Virus record (IMG/VR): IMGVR_UViG_3300025009_000111
Location: 1 to 60,390 of that record
Length of the DNA stretch: 60,390 bases
Strand: one strand, 5' to 3'
DNA from: a virus
Below, one piece after another: positions 39,999 through 49,218 of this stretch (position 1 is the first letter of the stretch; every line of letters begins with the position of its first letter). The notes under the pieces are model-generated. The model had not been told where the DNA came from. It saw only the letters and a list, made by a program, of their open reading frames with translations, and searched no databases. A program made the translations under genes and the position numbers.

Positions 39999-40631
39999 AT
40001 GGAATACGATACCCCCAACTGGTGGCGGGTGCCGGACATGTGGAGGGGGGCTGAAGTGTTTCTGATCGGTGGCGGTGCGTCATTGGTTGGATTCGACTTC
40101 GCCCCCCTCCGTGGCCGTCACGTAATCGGGTGTAACGATGCCTTCATCAAGTTGGGGGCAGAGGTTGTACCCGTGTCCGTCTTCGGGGACGGTGCGTGGT
40201 ACTTCGCTCACAAGGCGGATTGTATTGCTTACCCCGGATTGCTGATCACGTGTGCCCCCGAATGCTATGGATACCCTAACCTGCACGCCACCTCCCGTAA
40301 GATGAACGAAGTTACCTCCATGGGATCGGACGCTTTGGGGTGGCACTTCAATACGGGGGCGTTGGCAATCCAGTTGGCCGCGAGCATGGGGGCGTCCCGG
40401 ATCGTGCTGTTAGGGTATGATATGAAGTGTGCGGCGAACAAGCGGCACAATAACTGGTATCGGGAGAAGGATGATAATACAGACGCCCACTATCAGCGGT
40501 TCCTCCGGTGTTTTGCTGACTTCCAGGGTCAGTTCAAAACAGTGTTCCCGGACGTGGAAGTGTTAAATGCAGGTCCGGATAGTGTACTGACGGGATACAA
40601 AATGGTCGAATTGGGGATGGTGTTGAAATGA
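39999..40631 (+). CDS. DUF115-like (Rossmann) protein of glycan island
   Basis: A 210-residue protein. 'AEVFLIGGGASL' near residue 17, 'VIGCNDAF' and 'TGALAIQLAASMGASRIVLLGYDM' form the pattern of DUF115-related proteins, a Rossmann-like family that includes sugar-transfer and motility-glycosylation enzymes. The same domain recurs at the C-terminus of the next gene. It probably acts in glycan building on the virion. The ribosome site is weak. It begins the five-gene carbohydrate cluster inserted between capsid and connector genes. Confidence 0.7.
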   Translation: MEYDTPNWWRVPDMWRGAEVFLIGGGASLVGFDFAPLRGRHVIGCNDAFIKLGAEVVPVSVFGDGAWYFAHKADCIAYPGLLITCAPECYGYPNLHATSRKMNEVTSMGSDALGWHFNTGALAIQLAASMGASRIVLLGYDMKCAANKRHNNWYREKDDNTDAHYQRFLRCFADFQGQFKTVFPDVEVLNAGPDSVLTGYKMVELGMVLK

Positions 40632-41911
40632 CCAATACTTTTGTATGTGTGTTAAAAAGTGGAGGGGACTTCAGTTTGGATTATGTGCGGGTGCTTTACC
40701 GTCGGTTGAAAGACCAGTGTAAAGCCCCTTGGGAATTGGTGTGCTTGACAGATCTGGTGTATGAGGAACTGGTATACCAGGGGGTTCGGTTTGTTCCTTT
40801 GCAGGAGAATTGGCCGGGGCGTTGGAGCAAGATCGAATTGTTCCGTCCAGAAATGAGACGTTTCCTTCCCTTCCTGTTTGTGGATCTGGATACGTTTATT
40901 TTGCGGAACCCTGATGGGATGATGCAGAGTTTGCGCAATATAAACAAATGGACAATGCTGAAAGACCTATACCGTCCCGAAAGGCCAGCATCCGGGCTAA
41001 TGTATTTCCCCGAAGGTGAACCAGATTATGGAGTGTGGAATGAATTTGTAAGTAACGGGGAATATATTTTGGCAAAGGATGGGGGGAGAGCAGATGATGG
41101 GGAATTTATCTACCGGCATACATATCCTCAAATGTTTTTCCAGGACGCCTTCCCTAATGCCATCACATCGTTTAAACCGTTAAATGAAAAACGGGAACCT
41201 GTGTGGTTGAGTAGCCTTCCGGAAAAAGAAGTGTTTGTCTGCTTTCACGGAAATCCACGTCCCCGGATCGCCGCTCAGAAAGTGCCGTGGGTGTCGTTGT
41301 ACTGGAATATCGGGGAAACCACTGCCTATTCAAACTACACCCATCGATATGAAGGCACTCTAGCCATCGTGGGTTCTGCTCCATCCTGGAAAAAGGATTT
41401 TGATTGGGTAAAGAAAAACCGTCCTGAATATCGGGTCATGACTATTGGACACGCGGCGGGGTTTGTACAAGCGGATTTCGTGGTTACGGATCATTATGAG
41501 GTGCATTCCATCTTGACGAAGCTACAGCTACAGTTCCACGATCAGTTCACTCAGCACTGCACCCGCTGTTCATTCTGGCAACGGTTCACCAAGTGGGTGG
41601 ACTATTGGTGGGACTGGGAGCGGTCAGATTGTTCGTCCGTCCACACGGCAATACGGATCGGGCTGGCTATGGGGTTCACTGAGATCATCCTTTGCGGTTC
41701 CCCGTTGGAACACGCCAAGATACAGCACAAGGAACAAATTAAAAAGGATGGTGCCGATTGGCCCCCACCAAATACAGAGGGGGGCAGGGGGTCGGATGAC
41801 CAACTTGGGTGGTACCAGGAGAATTTCCAAAAGCATGTTCCGGAGTGGAAGGGTAAAGTGTTTAGCCTTTCCGGCTTTACGCGTGAACAATTGGGAGGAC
41901 CAAAAGCATGA
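40628..41911 (+). CDS. Glycosyltransferase fused to DUF115-like domain
   Basis: A 427-residue protein. The N-terminal 220 residues are a GT-A-type transferase: 'FVCVLKSGGDFSLDYV', 'LFRPEMRRFLPFLFVDLDTFI' with an Asp-x-Asp motif, and 'PASGLMYFPEG', similar to GT8-like enzymes. Residues 240-427 repeat the DUF115-like pattern of the previous protein ('LAIVGSAPSWKKDF', 'SSVHTAIRIGLAMGFTEIILCG'). So two sugar-handling domains are joined. Four-base overlaps link it to both neighbours. Confidence 0.78.
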   Translation: MTNTFVCVLKSGGDFSLDYVRVLYRRLKDQCKAPWELVCLTDLVYEELVYQGVRFVPLQENWPGRWSKIELFRPEMRRFLPFLFVDLDTFILRNPDGMMQSLRNINKWTMLKDLYRPERPASGLMYFPEGEPDYGVWNEFVSNGEYILAKDGGRADDGEFIYRHTYPQMFFQDAFPNAITSFKPLNEKREPVWLSSLPEKEVFVCFHGNPRPRIAAQKVPWVSLYWNIGETTAYSNYTHRYEGTLAIVGSAPSWKKDFDWVKKNRPEYRVMTIGHAAGFVQADFVVTDHYEVHSILTKLQLQFHDQFTQHCTRCSFWQRFTKWVDYWWDWERSDCSSVHTAIRIGLAMGFTEIILCGSPLEHAKIQHKEQIKKDGADWPPPNTEGGRGSDDQLGWYQENFQKHVPEWKGKVFSLSGFTREQLGGPKA

Positions 41912-42621
41912 TAAGTGTTTTGATGCCAACACGGGGACGATTAGATTTAGCGGCACGTGCCCAGAAGTCGATCAAGGACAATAACGCAGGACGGGTTGAG
42001 TTGCTGATGTACGTGGACAATGACGATAACACGGACTATGAACAACTGGACCGCAAGGACGGACTTCTCCGCACAAAGGTATTCCGCTCAGATCCCAAGA
42101 CTGTAGGCAAGGCGTGGAACGACCTATACGCGTGTTCCAAGGGCGACTTGATAATGATGGGCAATGACGACTTGGTTTGGAAGACCCCCGGATGGGATTT
42201 GATGGTGGAAGAGGTATACCAACGGAAGTTTCCCGACAACCTTGGGGTCATGTGGTGTGATGACGGAAGCGGACGGGGTGGACTTCCCTGCTGTTTTCCG
42301 ATTGTGAGTAAGTTGTGGTGTTCTGCTCTGGGTCAGTTTACCCCGGAGCATTTCCACTTCCTCTGGAACGATACGTGGATACATGACGTGGGGGTGAAAG
42401 CGGGGTTGACCCACTATTTGCCTTTCGTGTTGATCGAACATCGACATTTCACGCACCAGAAAGCAGACTATGATGAGACCTATCGAAGACATCGGGAGGG
42501 GCTGAATGCCTGTCGAAAGCGGCAAGAGGATCAGGCGGAGTTCCGGGCTACGGAACCGGAACGGCTGGCGCAGGCACGGCGGATTCAATCACTGGTCGGG
42601 GCAGGAAAGGTGACAGTATGA
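41908..42621 (+). CDS. Family 2-like glycosyltransferase
   Basis: A 237-residue GT-A-fold enzyme. It opens with 'MISVLMPTRGR', then 'LLMYVDNDDNTDY', 'KAWNDLYACSKGDLIMMGNDDLVW' (the metal-binding Asp-Asp) and 'WNDTWIHDVG' as the catalytic Asp region. The C-terminal helices are charged. GGAGG lies 9 bases before the ATG. It is co-translated with its neighbours. Likely elongates a glycan on a virion protein; donor and acceptor unknown. Confidence 0.85.
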   Translation: MISVLMPTRGRLDLAARAQKSIKDNNAGRVELLMYVDNDDNTDYEQLDRKDGLLRTKVFRSDPKTVGKAWNDLYACSKGDLIMMGNDDLVWKTPGWDLMVEEVYQRKFPDNLGVMWCDDGSGRGGLPCCFPIVSKLWCSALGQFTPEHFHFLWNDTWIHDVGVKAGLTHYLPFVLIEHRHFTHQKADYDETYRRHREGLNACRKRQEDQAEFRATEPERLAQARRIQSLVGAGKVTV

Positions 42622-43178
42622 TTGATGTTGAAGATATCCTTCATTACTGGAGTGGCCCCAAGGGCATCCACCGCATAGCACCCCCTAATCAATGGGACAT
42701 AGCACCTACCGACGTGGTGCGTCTTATGTGTACGTGCAGGGGTAAGACCTGCGAAGTGGGTTGCGGAATCGGGAGGTTGGCCGCATACTTCCGCAAAGAT
42801 TCGTACGTGGGGGTGGATATCAACGGGGAAGCCATCCGGGTAGCAAACAACGATTTGCCCACGCATACCTTTGCCCAAATTCCGTGGGGTGGGGCACTAC
42901 CTACGGCAGATACATACCTGCTGTGGACGGTTGCCCTTCACGTACCAGACGAAGTGATCCGGGGATTCCTTGCCGGGATGGACAACCGGATTGTCATTGT
43001 GGAGAGTATGGACAGGACGTATCGGACAAGCCGTTTTATGTTTCAACGTGACCCGGAGGAGTATCAGGATTTGTTGAAGTCTTTGGGGTATGGCATTGAA
43101 TTGTATGAACGGATTTCGATACCTAATTACCCGCATCACCAGGATTGGATCATAGCTCAAAAGGAGAAAGTACAATGA
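42618..43178 (+). CDS. SAM-dependent methyltransferase
   Basis: A 186-residue class I methyltransferase. Motif I is 'CEVGCGIGRLAAYF' (about 46-59), the acidic loop 'YVGVDINGEAI' follows, and later 'DTYLLWTVALHVP' stands for motif IV. Within the glycan cluster it probably methylates a sugar or a nucleotide-sugar product. Overlaps of four bases on both sides. Confidence 0.85.
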   Translation: MIDVEDILHYWSGPKGIHRIAPPNQWDIAPTDVVRLMCTCRGKTCEVGCGIGRLAAYFRKDSYVGVDINGEAIRVANNDLPTHTFAQIPWGGALPTADTYLLWTVALHVPDEVIRGFLAGMDNRIVIVESMDRTYRTSRFMFQRDPEEYQDLLKSLGYGIELYERISIPNYPHHQDWIIAQKEKVQ

Positions 43179-44437
43179 AGGTTGGGATGATTGGACTGGG
43201 CAAGTTAGGCCTGCCCGTGGCCGTGGCCATGGCACACCAGGGGCATGACGTGACGGGGTACGACGCAAATCCCCAGCGTATGTCCAAGAATCCGCCAGCA
43301 GAGGCAGAGGCTGGACTAGATGGCGGGGTTAGGGGCTTCGACGCTTTACTGGCCAGTAGCACTATCAAATTCGACACGCTAGAAGGGACGGTGAGGGACG
43401 CCGAGATTATCTTTGTCGCGATTCAGACGCCTCACCAGCCGCAATTTGAGGGGGTTACGCCACTCCCCCCATCCCGCGCAGACTTTGACTACATCCACCT
43501 TGTACGTGCAGTGGGTAGTCTCGTTCCGTGGGTTGTTCGGGATACCCCCGTGGTCATCATTTCCACGTGCCTTCCGGGTACCGTCGCCCGTGAAATCCTC
43601 CCCGTGTGTAGCGTCAACCCTCACATCCGAATTTGTTACAATCCGTTTTTCATCGCAATGGGAACAGTCGTATACGACTTTTTGAATCCGGAATTTGTCT
43701 TGCTTGGGGTGGATGATCCATGGGCGGGAGATCAGGTGGAGCAGTTCTACAAAGAAACGATCCCGTGGGCGGGAGTACGTCGGATGTCAATTCCTTCCGC
43801 AGAGTTGACCAAGGTGGCGTATAACACATACATCAGCTTTAAGATCGGATTCGTGAATCTGCTACAGGAGATCTGCCACAAGATCCCTGGTTCCAATGTG
43901 GACGATGTGACGAACGCGCTGAAATGTGCAGACAAGCGGTTGATTTCCACGGCGTACATGTCCGCAGGTATGGGCGACGGCGGCGGCTGCCACCCCCGAG
44001 ACAACATCGCAATGTCGTATCTCGCTGAGACGCTGGACTTGGGTTTTGACCTATTTGAATCCGTGATGCTGGCGAGGCAGGGGCACGCGGAATGGATCGC
44101 ACGGATTATCATCAACAAGCATCAGACCACCGGGCTTCCTGTGGTAGTTCTTGGGGTGGCGTTCAAACCGGAGACAAACTTGATCACGGGCAGTCCCTCC
44201 CGGTTGGTGGTACACTACCTGAAGCGGAGAATACGGGAAGATCTGATCAGCGTATATGACCCGCATGTTTTACCAGATCATTCCGTGGAATGGAAACCGG
44301 CTATATATTTTATTGGGTGTAAGCATGCGTGGTCCGAAACGTATTTGCCCCCAGAAGGGTCGGTTGTGATTGATCCCTTCCGGTACTGGGTCAGGCGTCC
44401 AGGTATTGAGTACATTCCTCTGGGCAAAGGAGTATAA
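43175..44437 (+). CDS. UDP-glucose 6-dehydrogenase-like nucleotide-sugar dehydrogenase
   Basis: A 420-residue protein. The N-terminal Rossmann domain begins 'VGMIGLGKLGLPVA'. The middle has 'NTYISFKIGFVNLLQEIC', and the catalytic cysteine lies in 'GDGGGCHPRDN' (compare GGSCFPKD in UDP-glucose dehydrogenase). The C-terminal domain contains 'VVVLGVAFKPETNLITGSPS'. It oxidises a UDP-sugar to the uronic acid. Start 43175 has aaaggag 9 bases upstream. Such a gene inside a phage structural operon indicates that the phage makes its own activated uronic acid for glycosylation. Confidence 0.9.
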   Translation: MKVGMIGLGKLGLPVAVAMAHQGHDVTGYDANPQRMSKNPPAEAEAGLDGGVRGFDALLASSTIKFDTLEGTVRDAEIIFVAIQTPHQPQFEGVTPLPPSRADFDYIHLVRAVGSLVPWVVRDTPVVIISTCLPGTVAREILPVCSVNPHIRICYNPFFIAMGTVVYDFLNPEFVLLGVDDPWAGDQVEQFYKETIPWAGVRRMSIPSAELTKVAYNTYISFKIGFVNLLQEICHKIPGSNVDDVTNALKCADKRLISTAYMSAGMGDGGGCHPRDNIAMSYLAETLDLGFDLFESVMLARQGHAEWIARIIINKHQTTGLPVVVLGVAFKPETNLITGSPSRLVVHYLKRRIREDLISVYDPHVLPDHSVEWKPAIYFIGCKHAWSETYLPPEGSVVIDPFRYWVRRPGIEYIPLGKGV

Positions 44438-44440
44438 ACG

Positions 44441-44875
44441 ATGGCATATTACAACGATGCTGAAGACGTAAAAGCCATTTTTACCACGGATATGACTGAT
44501 CCGACGGTGGAGCGGTTTATCCGTATGGCCAATATCATGTTGACCAACGTGTTTACGGCCACGGATGCAATGTCCGATGACGAAATGGAAATGCTGGAGC
44601 TGCTTCTGGCCTGCCACTTCTGTTGTCTGAATGATCCTCGCCAACAATCCCTTGGTGTTGGACGTGCGAATGAATCCCGGCAGGGGACCACGGGAATGCG
44701 ATTGTCCGCTTCCACATACGGGCAACAGGCTATGGCTTTTGATCGTACCGGGAAGCTGACTGCAAGGGATTCGGCTAATTTCCAAAAGGCTTCCCTGGAC
44801 TTTGCCGGGTCTGATGTTTCGGATCGGCTGACGGGGGATACGTACAACAGTGACTACGGGATTCCGACCATATGA
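44441..44875 (+). CDS. Head-tail connector protein
   Basis: A 144-residue helical protein ('DAEDVKAIFTTDMTDPTVERFIRMANIML' at the N-terminus), the pattern of gp6/gp15-type adaptor proteins that join portal to tail. It starts the connector block right after the glycan island and overlaps the next gene by four bases. Confidence 0.72.
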   Translation: MAYYNDAEDVKAIFTTDMTDPTVERFIRMANIMLTNVFTATDAMSDDEMEMLELLLACHFCCLNDPRQQSLGVGRANESRQGTTGMRLSASTYGQQAMAFDRTGKLTARDSANFQKASLDFAGSDVSDRLTGDTYNSDYGIPTI

Positions 44876-45225
44876 GCATTATCAATCAACTCCTCCGACA
44901 GAAAGCGGTTTGGTGGGCTAAGTCCACGATGGATGTTTACGGTAAGCCCACATACCTCGCTCCTGCGGAAATCCGGTGTCGTTGGGAACCGGATCAACGG
45001 GAGATCGTGGACGCTTCCGGATTGAAGCGAATGGCCAGTGCTGCTGTGGATCACGATACCCCGTCTGTTACAACCGGGGATGTGCTTTACTTGGGAAATC
45101 TGACGGATCTTACCACACCGCAAAAAGCAGATCCTGAAAGTGTAACGGGGGTCTGGAAGGTGCAGCGGGTGGAAACTACGCCGGATGTGCCTCAGCGTCA
45201 ACAGTGGAGAACGGCATACCTGTGA
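44872..45225 (+). CDS. Head closure/joining protein
   Basis: A 117-residue beta-rich protein. 'ECRWEPDQREIVDASG'-type start (residues 30-50) and 'VTTGDVLYLG' and 'VWKVQRVETTPD' segments match head-closure (stopper) proteins of SPP1 gp16/HK97-like type. The order adaptor, closure, gp10-like, terminator is canonical. Confidence 0.7.
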   Translation: MSIINQLLRQKAVWWAKSTMDVYGKPTYLAPAEIRCRWEPDQREIVDASGLKRMASAAVDHDTPSVTTGDVLYLGNLTDLTTPQKADPESVTGVWKVQRVETTPDVPQRQQWRTAYL

Positions 45226-45728
45226 ACAGCGTGACCATAAAATTAGATGGTGTGCAGGGAGTTTTAAACGAACTGAATTCCCAGATTGCCAAGATCCAGG
45301 GGCGTACACGTAAGGGTCTCATTGAGGCGGGGTTGATGATCCTGGCCAAAGCACAGAAGAATACCCCGGTGGATACGGGCAACCTGAAAGCGTCAGCATC
45401 CCTGATTCCATCTGCAATGGCAGCAGTCCCCACGCCAGTATGGGACACCGACAGCAAGAACCCCAAGCGAAAGAACCCCACGCATTTAAGCGGGGAAACC
45501 ATATCGGAACTGTCCGCTGGGTTTGAGACGATGGTGGGGGAGTCCAAAGCGGAGATTGCCTCAGATGCCACAAAGCACATCGATTCCGTGATCGTGGGGT
45601 ACGGTGCGTACTATGCGGTGTTCGTACACGAGAAAGCTGGCCCCAAGATGAAATTTCTGGAGAACGCTGTGAAGTCCGAAACCAACGCAGTACTTGAACG
45701 AATACGAAGACGGGCGGTGATAGCATGA
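45222..45728 (+). CDS. HK97 gp10-like tail completion protein
   Basis: A protein of about 168 residues with 'AGLMILAKAQKNTPVDTGNLKASAS', the typical gp10/tail-completion signature, and 'GAYYAVFVHEKAGPKMKFLENAV', its usual second half. The GTG start at 45222 overlaps the preceding stop; a GTG six codons earlier is possible. Confidence 0.82.
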   Translation: MNSVTIKLDGVQGVLNELNSQIAKIQGRTRKGLIEAGLMILAKAQKNTPVDTGNLKASASLIPSAMAAVPTPVWDTDSKNPKRKNPTHLSGETISELSAGFETMVGESKAEIASDATKHIDSVIVGYGAYYAVFVHEKAGPKMKFLENAVKSETNAVLERIRRRAVIA

Positions 45729-46132
45729 ATTCAACAGCTATGGACATAGCCGGATTTTTGGAAACCGGATTGTGGATTCGGGGCACCAACCTATTTGTAG
45801 GGTTGTTTCCCGATCTTCCGGTTCAGGCCATCTGCGTATACGATACCATGGGCACTTCCCCGGATCGGTATCAAGACCCCATGAAAGCCCCCACGGAGAA
45901 GCCGGGGGTACAGATCACGGTGCGTTCTGCTACATACGATACGGGGTATCACATTGCGCGGAATGTCGCGTGTGCCTTACGTTTGATTACCAATCAGACA
46001 GTGGTGGGGGATGGGGACGCTGTGCGATACGGTATCATAAACCAACAGGGGGATATATTACCATTAGGCAAAGATGAGCGTCAACGGTATACGTTCAGCA
46101 TGAGCTTTTCGGTTGTCCGGGAACAAGTGTAG
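45725..46132 (+). CDS. Tail terminator protein
   Basis: A 135-residue protein. 'IAGFLETGLWIRGTNLFVGLFPDLPVQAICVYD' and a C-terminal 'DERQRYTFSMSFSVV' are the pattern of tail terminator/minor capsid proteins of siphoviruses. Four-base overlap upstream. It caps the tail tube before head joining. Confidence 0.75.
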   Translation: MNSTAMDIAGFLETGLWIRGTNLFVGLFPDLPVQAICVYDTMGTSPDRYQDPMKAPTEKPGVQITVRSATYDTGYHIARNVACALRLITNQTVVGDGDAVRYGIINQQGDILPLGKDERQRYTFSMSFSVVREQV

Positions 46133-46171
46133 AGAGTAGAGTCAAGGAACAGAAGAACAGGAGTACAGACC

Positions 46172-46549
46172 ATGCCAATGATCATCGGAACAGGAATTGA
46201 GATCGCCTTCGCCACATCCGCTTTTTCAGCGGAGATCATCGATGTCACTCCCCCCAACCGTTCACGTAAGTCCGTGGACGTCACGCACCAGAGTGCCGCC
46301 GCAATGCTTTACATCCCCGGCAAGCTGGTGGAAGGCGGGGAACTGAAACTCAAGATCGGGTTCAATCCTGCCACTGCCGCACCGATTGACGGTGCCGTGG
46401 AAGTCGTGTCCATCACGTTCCCGGATTCTGCCGGAACCATCTGGACGTTCGACGGGTTCATGACCGGGTACAATCCGACGGGAACCCTGGAAGACAAGAT
46501 GACGGCAGACGTTACCGTCAAAGTAGCCGGGGCAATCACCCAGAATTAA
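46172..46549 (+). CDS. Major tail tube protein
   Basis: A 125-residue beta-rich protein with strong ribosome site. 'DVTPPNRSRKSVDVTHQSA' and 'VEVVSITFPDSAGTIWTFDGFMTGYNPTG' are typical of lambda gpV-like tube proteins. It is directly before the tail chaperone and tape measure, as expected. Confidence 0.82.
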   Translation: MPMIIGTGIEIAFATSAFSAEIIDVTPPNRSRKSVDVTHQSAAAMLYIPGKLVEGGELKLKIGFNPATAAPIDGAVEVVSITFPDSAGTIWTFDGFMTGYNPTGTLEDKMTADVTVKVAGAITQN

Positions 46550-46618
46550 GCCAGTTTTTAACACGTGGGATGGCGTCCCACGTATAAGTACAGACCCAGC
46601 AACGAAGGAGAGAAAACC

Positions 46619-47029
46619 ATGGCGTTACTCACGAAAGAACAGATCCTAGAGGTACAGGACTTACAGGTGCTCGAAGTCCCGGTGCCCGAATGGGGTGGAA
46701 GCGTCCAAATGCGTGCCCTATCCGCAATGGAAATGGAAGGGTGGCAGAATAGCGTCAACCGCCGCAAGAACAAGGACGGGGTGATGAACATGAAGGGCAT
46801 CACGGCATCCCTGCTCCAGAAGGTGATCGTGGAAGTATCCTCGTCCACTGGCGTCCTTGTCCCCATGTTCACCGAAAGCGACATCACGGCACTGAGTAAC
46901 AAGTCGAGCAAAGCGGCGGCACGGTTGCTCAAGATCGCCATGGAGATGAACGGTGTGGACGAAAAAGACCTGGAGGGAATCCGGGGAAACTCACCGGAGA
47001 CCCAAGAAGGTGGTGGTGGTTCCGAATAG
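46619..47029 (+). CDS. Tail assembly chaperone (gpG-like)
   Basis: A 136-residue protein with strong aaggag site. Its C-terminus contains the sequence where a -1 shift at 46984-46990 can lead into the downstream frame. Normal reading ends in Gly-Gly-Gly-Gly-Ser-Glu. It should coat the tape measure during tail assembly, as lambda gpG does. Confidence 0.85.
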   Translation: MALLTKEQILEVQDLQVLEVPVPEWGGSVQMRALSAMEMEGWQNSVNRRKNKDGVMNMKGITASLLQKVIVEVSSSTGVLVPMFTESDITALSNKSSKAAARLLKIAMEMNGVDEKDLEGIRGNSPETQEGGGGSE

Positions 47030-47343
47030 CGGAGACCCTTCATTGCACCGTCAAGGAAGCACGTGAGCGGGTTCCCGCTTCCGAATACCCGGAATGGATT
47101 GCATACTTGATTGAGCGGGAGGAGCAGGAACGGGAACCCCAGAAAATCGACTACCTGTTTGCGAACCTGATCCACAACATGGTTGGAATGCTCCACGGTA
47201 AGAAGGCTGGAGAGTTGAAGGACTACCTGCTCAGGTTTGAAAAGACTGGCAACACTTCCCAAGAGGAACGGATGCAACGGGCGAAGGCGATGCTTATGTC
47301 CTTCCGGGTTCAGCACAACAAAGAGGCGAAGAAGCTCAAATGA
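46619..47343 (+). CDS. Frameshifted tail assembly chaperone (gpGT-like fusion)
   Basis: Reading -1 at GGGAAAC joins the first 124 codons of the gpG-like gene to a frame open from 46990 to 47343 (about 117 codons), giving about 241 residues. The downstream part ('FRIAETLHCTVKEARERVPASEYPEWIAYLIEREE') has the look of gpT domains and has no start codon of its own before 47107. The GT product recruits tape measure and tube protein. The downstream frame overlaps the tape measure start by four bases. Confidence 0.85.
46984..46990 (+). other. Programmed -1 ribosomal frameshift site GGGAAAC
   Basis: In the zero frame the codons are CGG-GGA-AAC, so the heptamer reads G-GGA-AAC, a perfect X-XXY-YYZ slippery sequence, nearly the same as lambda's GGGAAAG in G/GT. 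The -1 frame is open from here to the tape measure gene. Confidence 0.88.
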
Positions 47344-49217
47344 TAATCGGAACCATGATCGCCAAAATCGGACTGGATACGTCCACCTTCGAAGGGGGCG
47401 TCCGAAAGGTCACAACCTCCTTGGCGGGGGTACAGGACCAGATGAGTTCCCTGGGGCGTACGATGTCCCTTGCGATCACGACCCCAGTGATGGCGTTTGC
47501 CGGCTTCGCTGTACATGCGGGAGCGTCGGCAGAGGAAACGCAGATTGCTTTTGAGTCCGTGTTTGCCGCTATTAAGGGGGACGCCACCGACACTGCTAAG
47601 GGCATGGGACGATCCTTCGGGCTTGCGACGGACGATCTGATGAAGGGAATGGCTTCCACTGGGGCACGCCTGAAGGGGTTCGGGTTCGGAGACAAAGCCG
47701 CATTGGGGATGTCAGCACAGCTCCAACAGATGGGCACAGACATCGCCGCGTTCAAGGGGAAGGCAGGACAATCCGCTGAAGTGGTCAATACCCTTTCTTT
47801 TTCACTCAATGGCATGACCCGTGGGTTGCGTCCGTTGGGTATTTCCATTGATGAAAGTATGATCAAGATGCGGCTGGAAGCAGACACAATCCGGGGGGTA
47901 AGGTATGAGACGATGGAACAAGCCAAGGCGGCAACCATACTGTCATTGATCCAGGAGAAGACCAAGGAGATGCAGGGTGCGTGGGCACGGGACACCTCCT
48001 TTGCCAAGTACTGGGCACAGCTCACGAGTTCAATCTCTGACTACAAAGAGACTGCGGGTCAGATGATCATCGATGCTTTCCAATTGAAGGATGCGATGCA
48101 GTGGGCGAAAAAGGAACTGGATTCCTTGATACAGACAATGGCATCGTTGGATGGTTCCGCTTCACGTATGATCCTGTTCGTCATTGCTGCTACAGCCGCA
48201 ATCGGACCAATCCTGCTAGTGTTTAGCGCTTTACTTGCTTACGGTCCATCCCTTGCTGCTTTGGCCGTTCCCGTCAGTGCTTTTTTGGTCACATTGGGAC
48301 TTGTTGCCTGGGCTGTGTACGAAATCGGGAACGCGTTTGGTTGGTGGGATGAAAAATGGAAGAAAGTGGAAGATGGCCAGCGGACGGGCATTCAGCGTGT
48401 GATCGGGTTCTTTGCGGATCTGGTGGAGAAGTTTACGCGGGGTTCCGTGATGATCCTAAATATCTTTGAATTGATCTACCGGGGAGTTAAAGCGGTGTTC
48501 CAGTTCATCGCAGATATTGTTGTGCTGAGCCTGGAAAACGTATCTGATGCTTTCGGTTGGTTGGTTGACCAGATTGGATCGGACTTTGAATGGATGAGCA
48601 ACAATTGGAAGACCGTATTGAAGCTCATGTGGGAAGTAGCCAAACAAATTGGAAAAGATATTGGAGAGGTGTTCTCCAATGCTTTCTCCTCGTTATGGGG
48701 CGGGAATGAGAACTGGGACGATCTGTTTACCCGGCAGAAGATGCGGATGAATGAACTCTCAAATTTGGTCAAGGACAAGCGTTCCGTATTGGAAATGCCC
48801 GACTTTAAGAACCCCCTCCTGGAAGCAGCCAACGGATTCAGAGACGCCGTAATTAAAGCAAGGGACGATTTTTGGAACGGGAAGAATATGTGGGGGGACT
48901 TGTTTGGACGTTGGGGTGTGGCAATTGCTAATGTTTTTCGCGCAGCAGTGGAAAAAGGGGCTGTGGTAAAACCGTGGAAGGGGATGGGCGGAACACCATC
49001 AGACTTCTTCACCAAGGGGGAAACCCCCATGGACGTGGGGATGCGTCAGTATGCGGGAGCGGCCACGCGGGGATCGGTGGAAGCATTCACCACTACCAAT
49101 CAGCGGTTCGATGAGACGTGGCAGAAGGACGTGTTGGCCTACCTGAAGACCACCGCAGAGAATACCGGGACTATGTCCAGCGCAATAGCAAACGAACAAA
49201 CAGTGGATGGATTGTAA
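47340..49217 (+). CDS. Tape measure protein
   Basis: A 625-residue protein. The N-terminal 'ARIGLD'-type start ('MIAKIGLDTSTFEGGVRKV') and Ala/Gly-rich helices are typical of tape measures. Hydrophobic segments at about 280-325 ('MILFVIAATAAIGPILLVFSA', 'FLVTLGLVAWAVY') are the usual membrane-penetrating parts. By 0.15 nm per residue the tail would be about 94 nm. The gene overlaps the chaperone frame. Confidence 0.92.
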   Translation: MIIGTMIAKIGLDTSTFEGGVRKVTTSLAGVQDQMSSLGRTMSLAITTPVMAFAGFAVHAGASAEETQIAFESVFAAIKGDATDTAKGMGRSFGLATDDLMKGMASTGARLKGFGFGDKAALGMSAQLQQMGTDIAAFKGKAGQSAEVVNTLSFSLNGMTRGLRPLGISIDESMIKMRLEADTIRGVRYETMEQAKAATILSLIQEKTKEMQGAWARDTSFAKYWAQLTSSISDYKETAGQMIIDAFQLKDAMQWAKKELDSLIQTMASLDGSASRMILFVIAATAAIGPILLVFSALLAYGPSLAALAVPVSAFLVTLGLVAWAVYEIGNAFGWWDEKWKKVEDGQRTGIQRVIGFFADLVEKFTRGSVMILNIFELIYRGVKAVFQFIADIVVLSLENVSDAFGWLVDQIGSDFEWMSNNWKTVLKLMWEVAKQIGKDIGEVFSNAFSSLWGGNENWDDLFTRQKMRMNELSNLVKDKRSVLEMPDFKNPLLEAANGFRDAVIKARDDFWNGKNMWGDLFGRWGVAIANVFRAAVEKGAVVKPWKGMGGTPSDFFTKGETPMDVGMRQYAGAATRGSVEAFTTTNQRFDETWQKDVLAYLKTTAENTGTMSSAIANEQTVDGL

Positions 49218-49218
49218 C

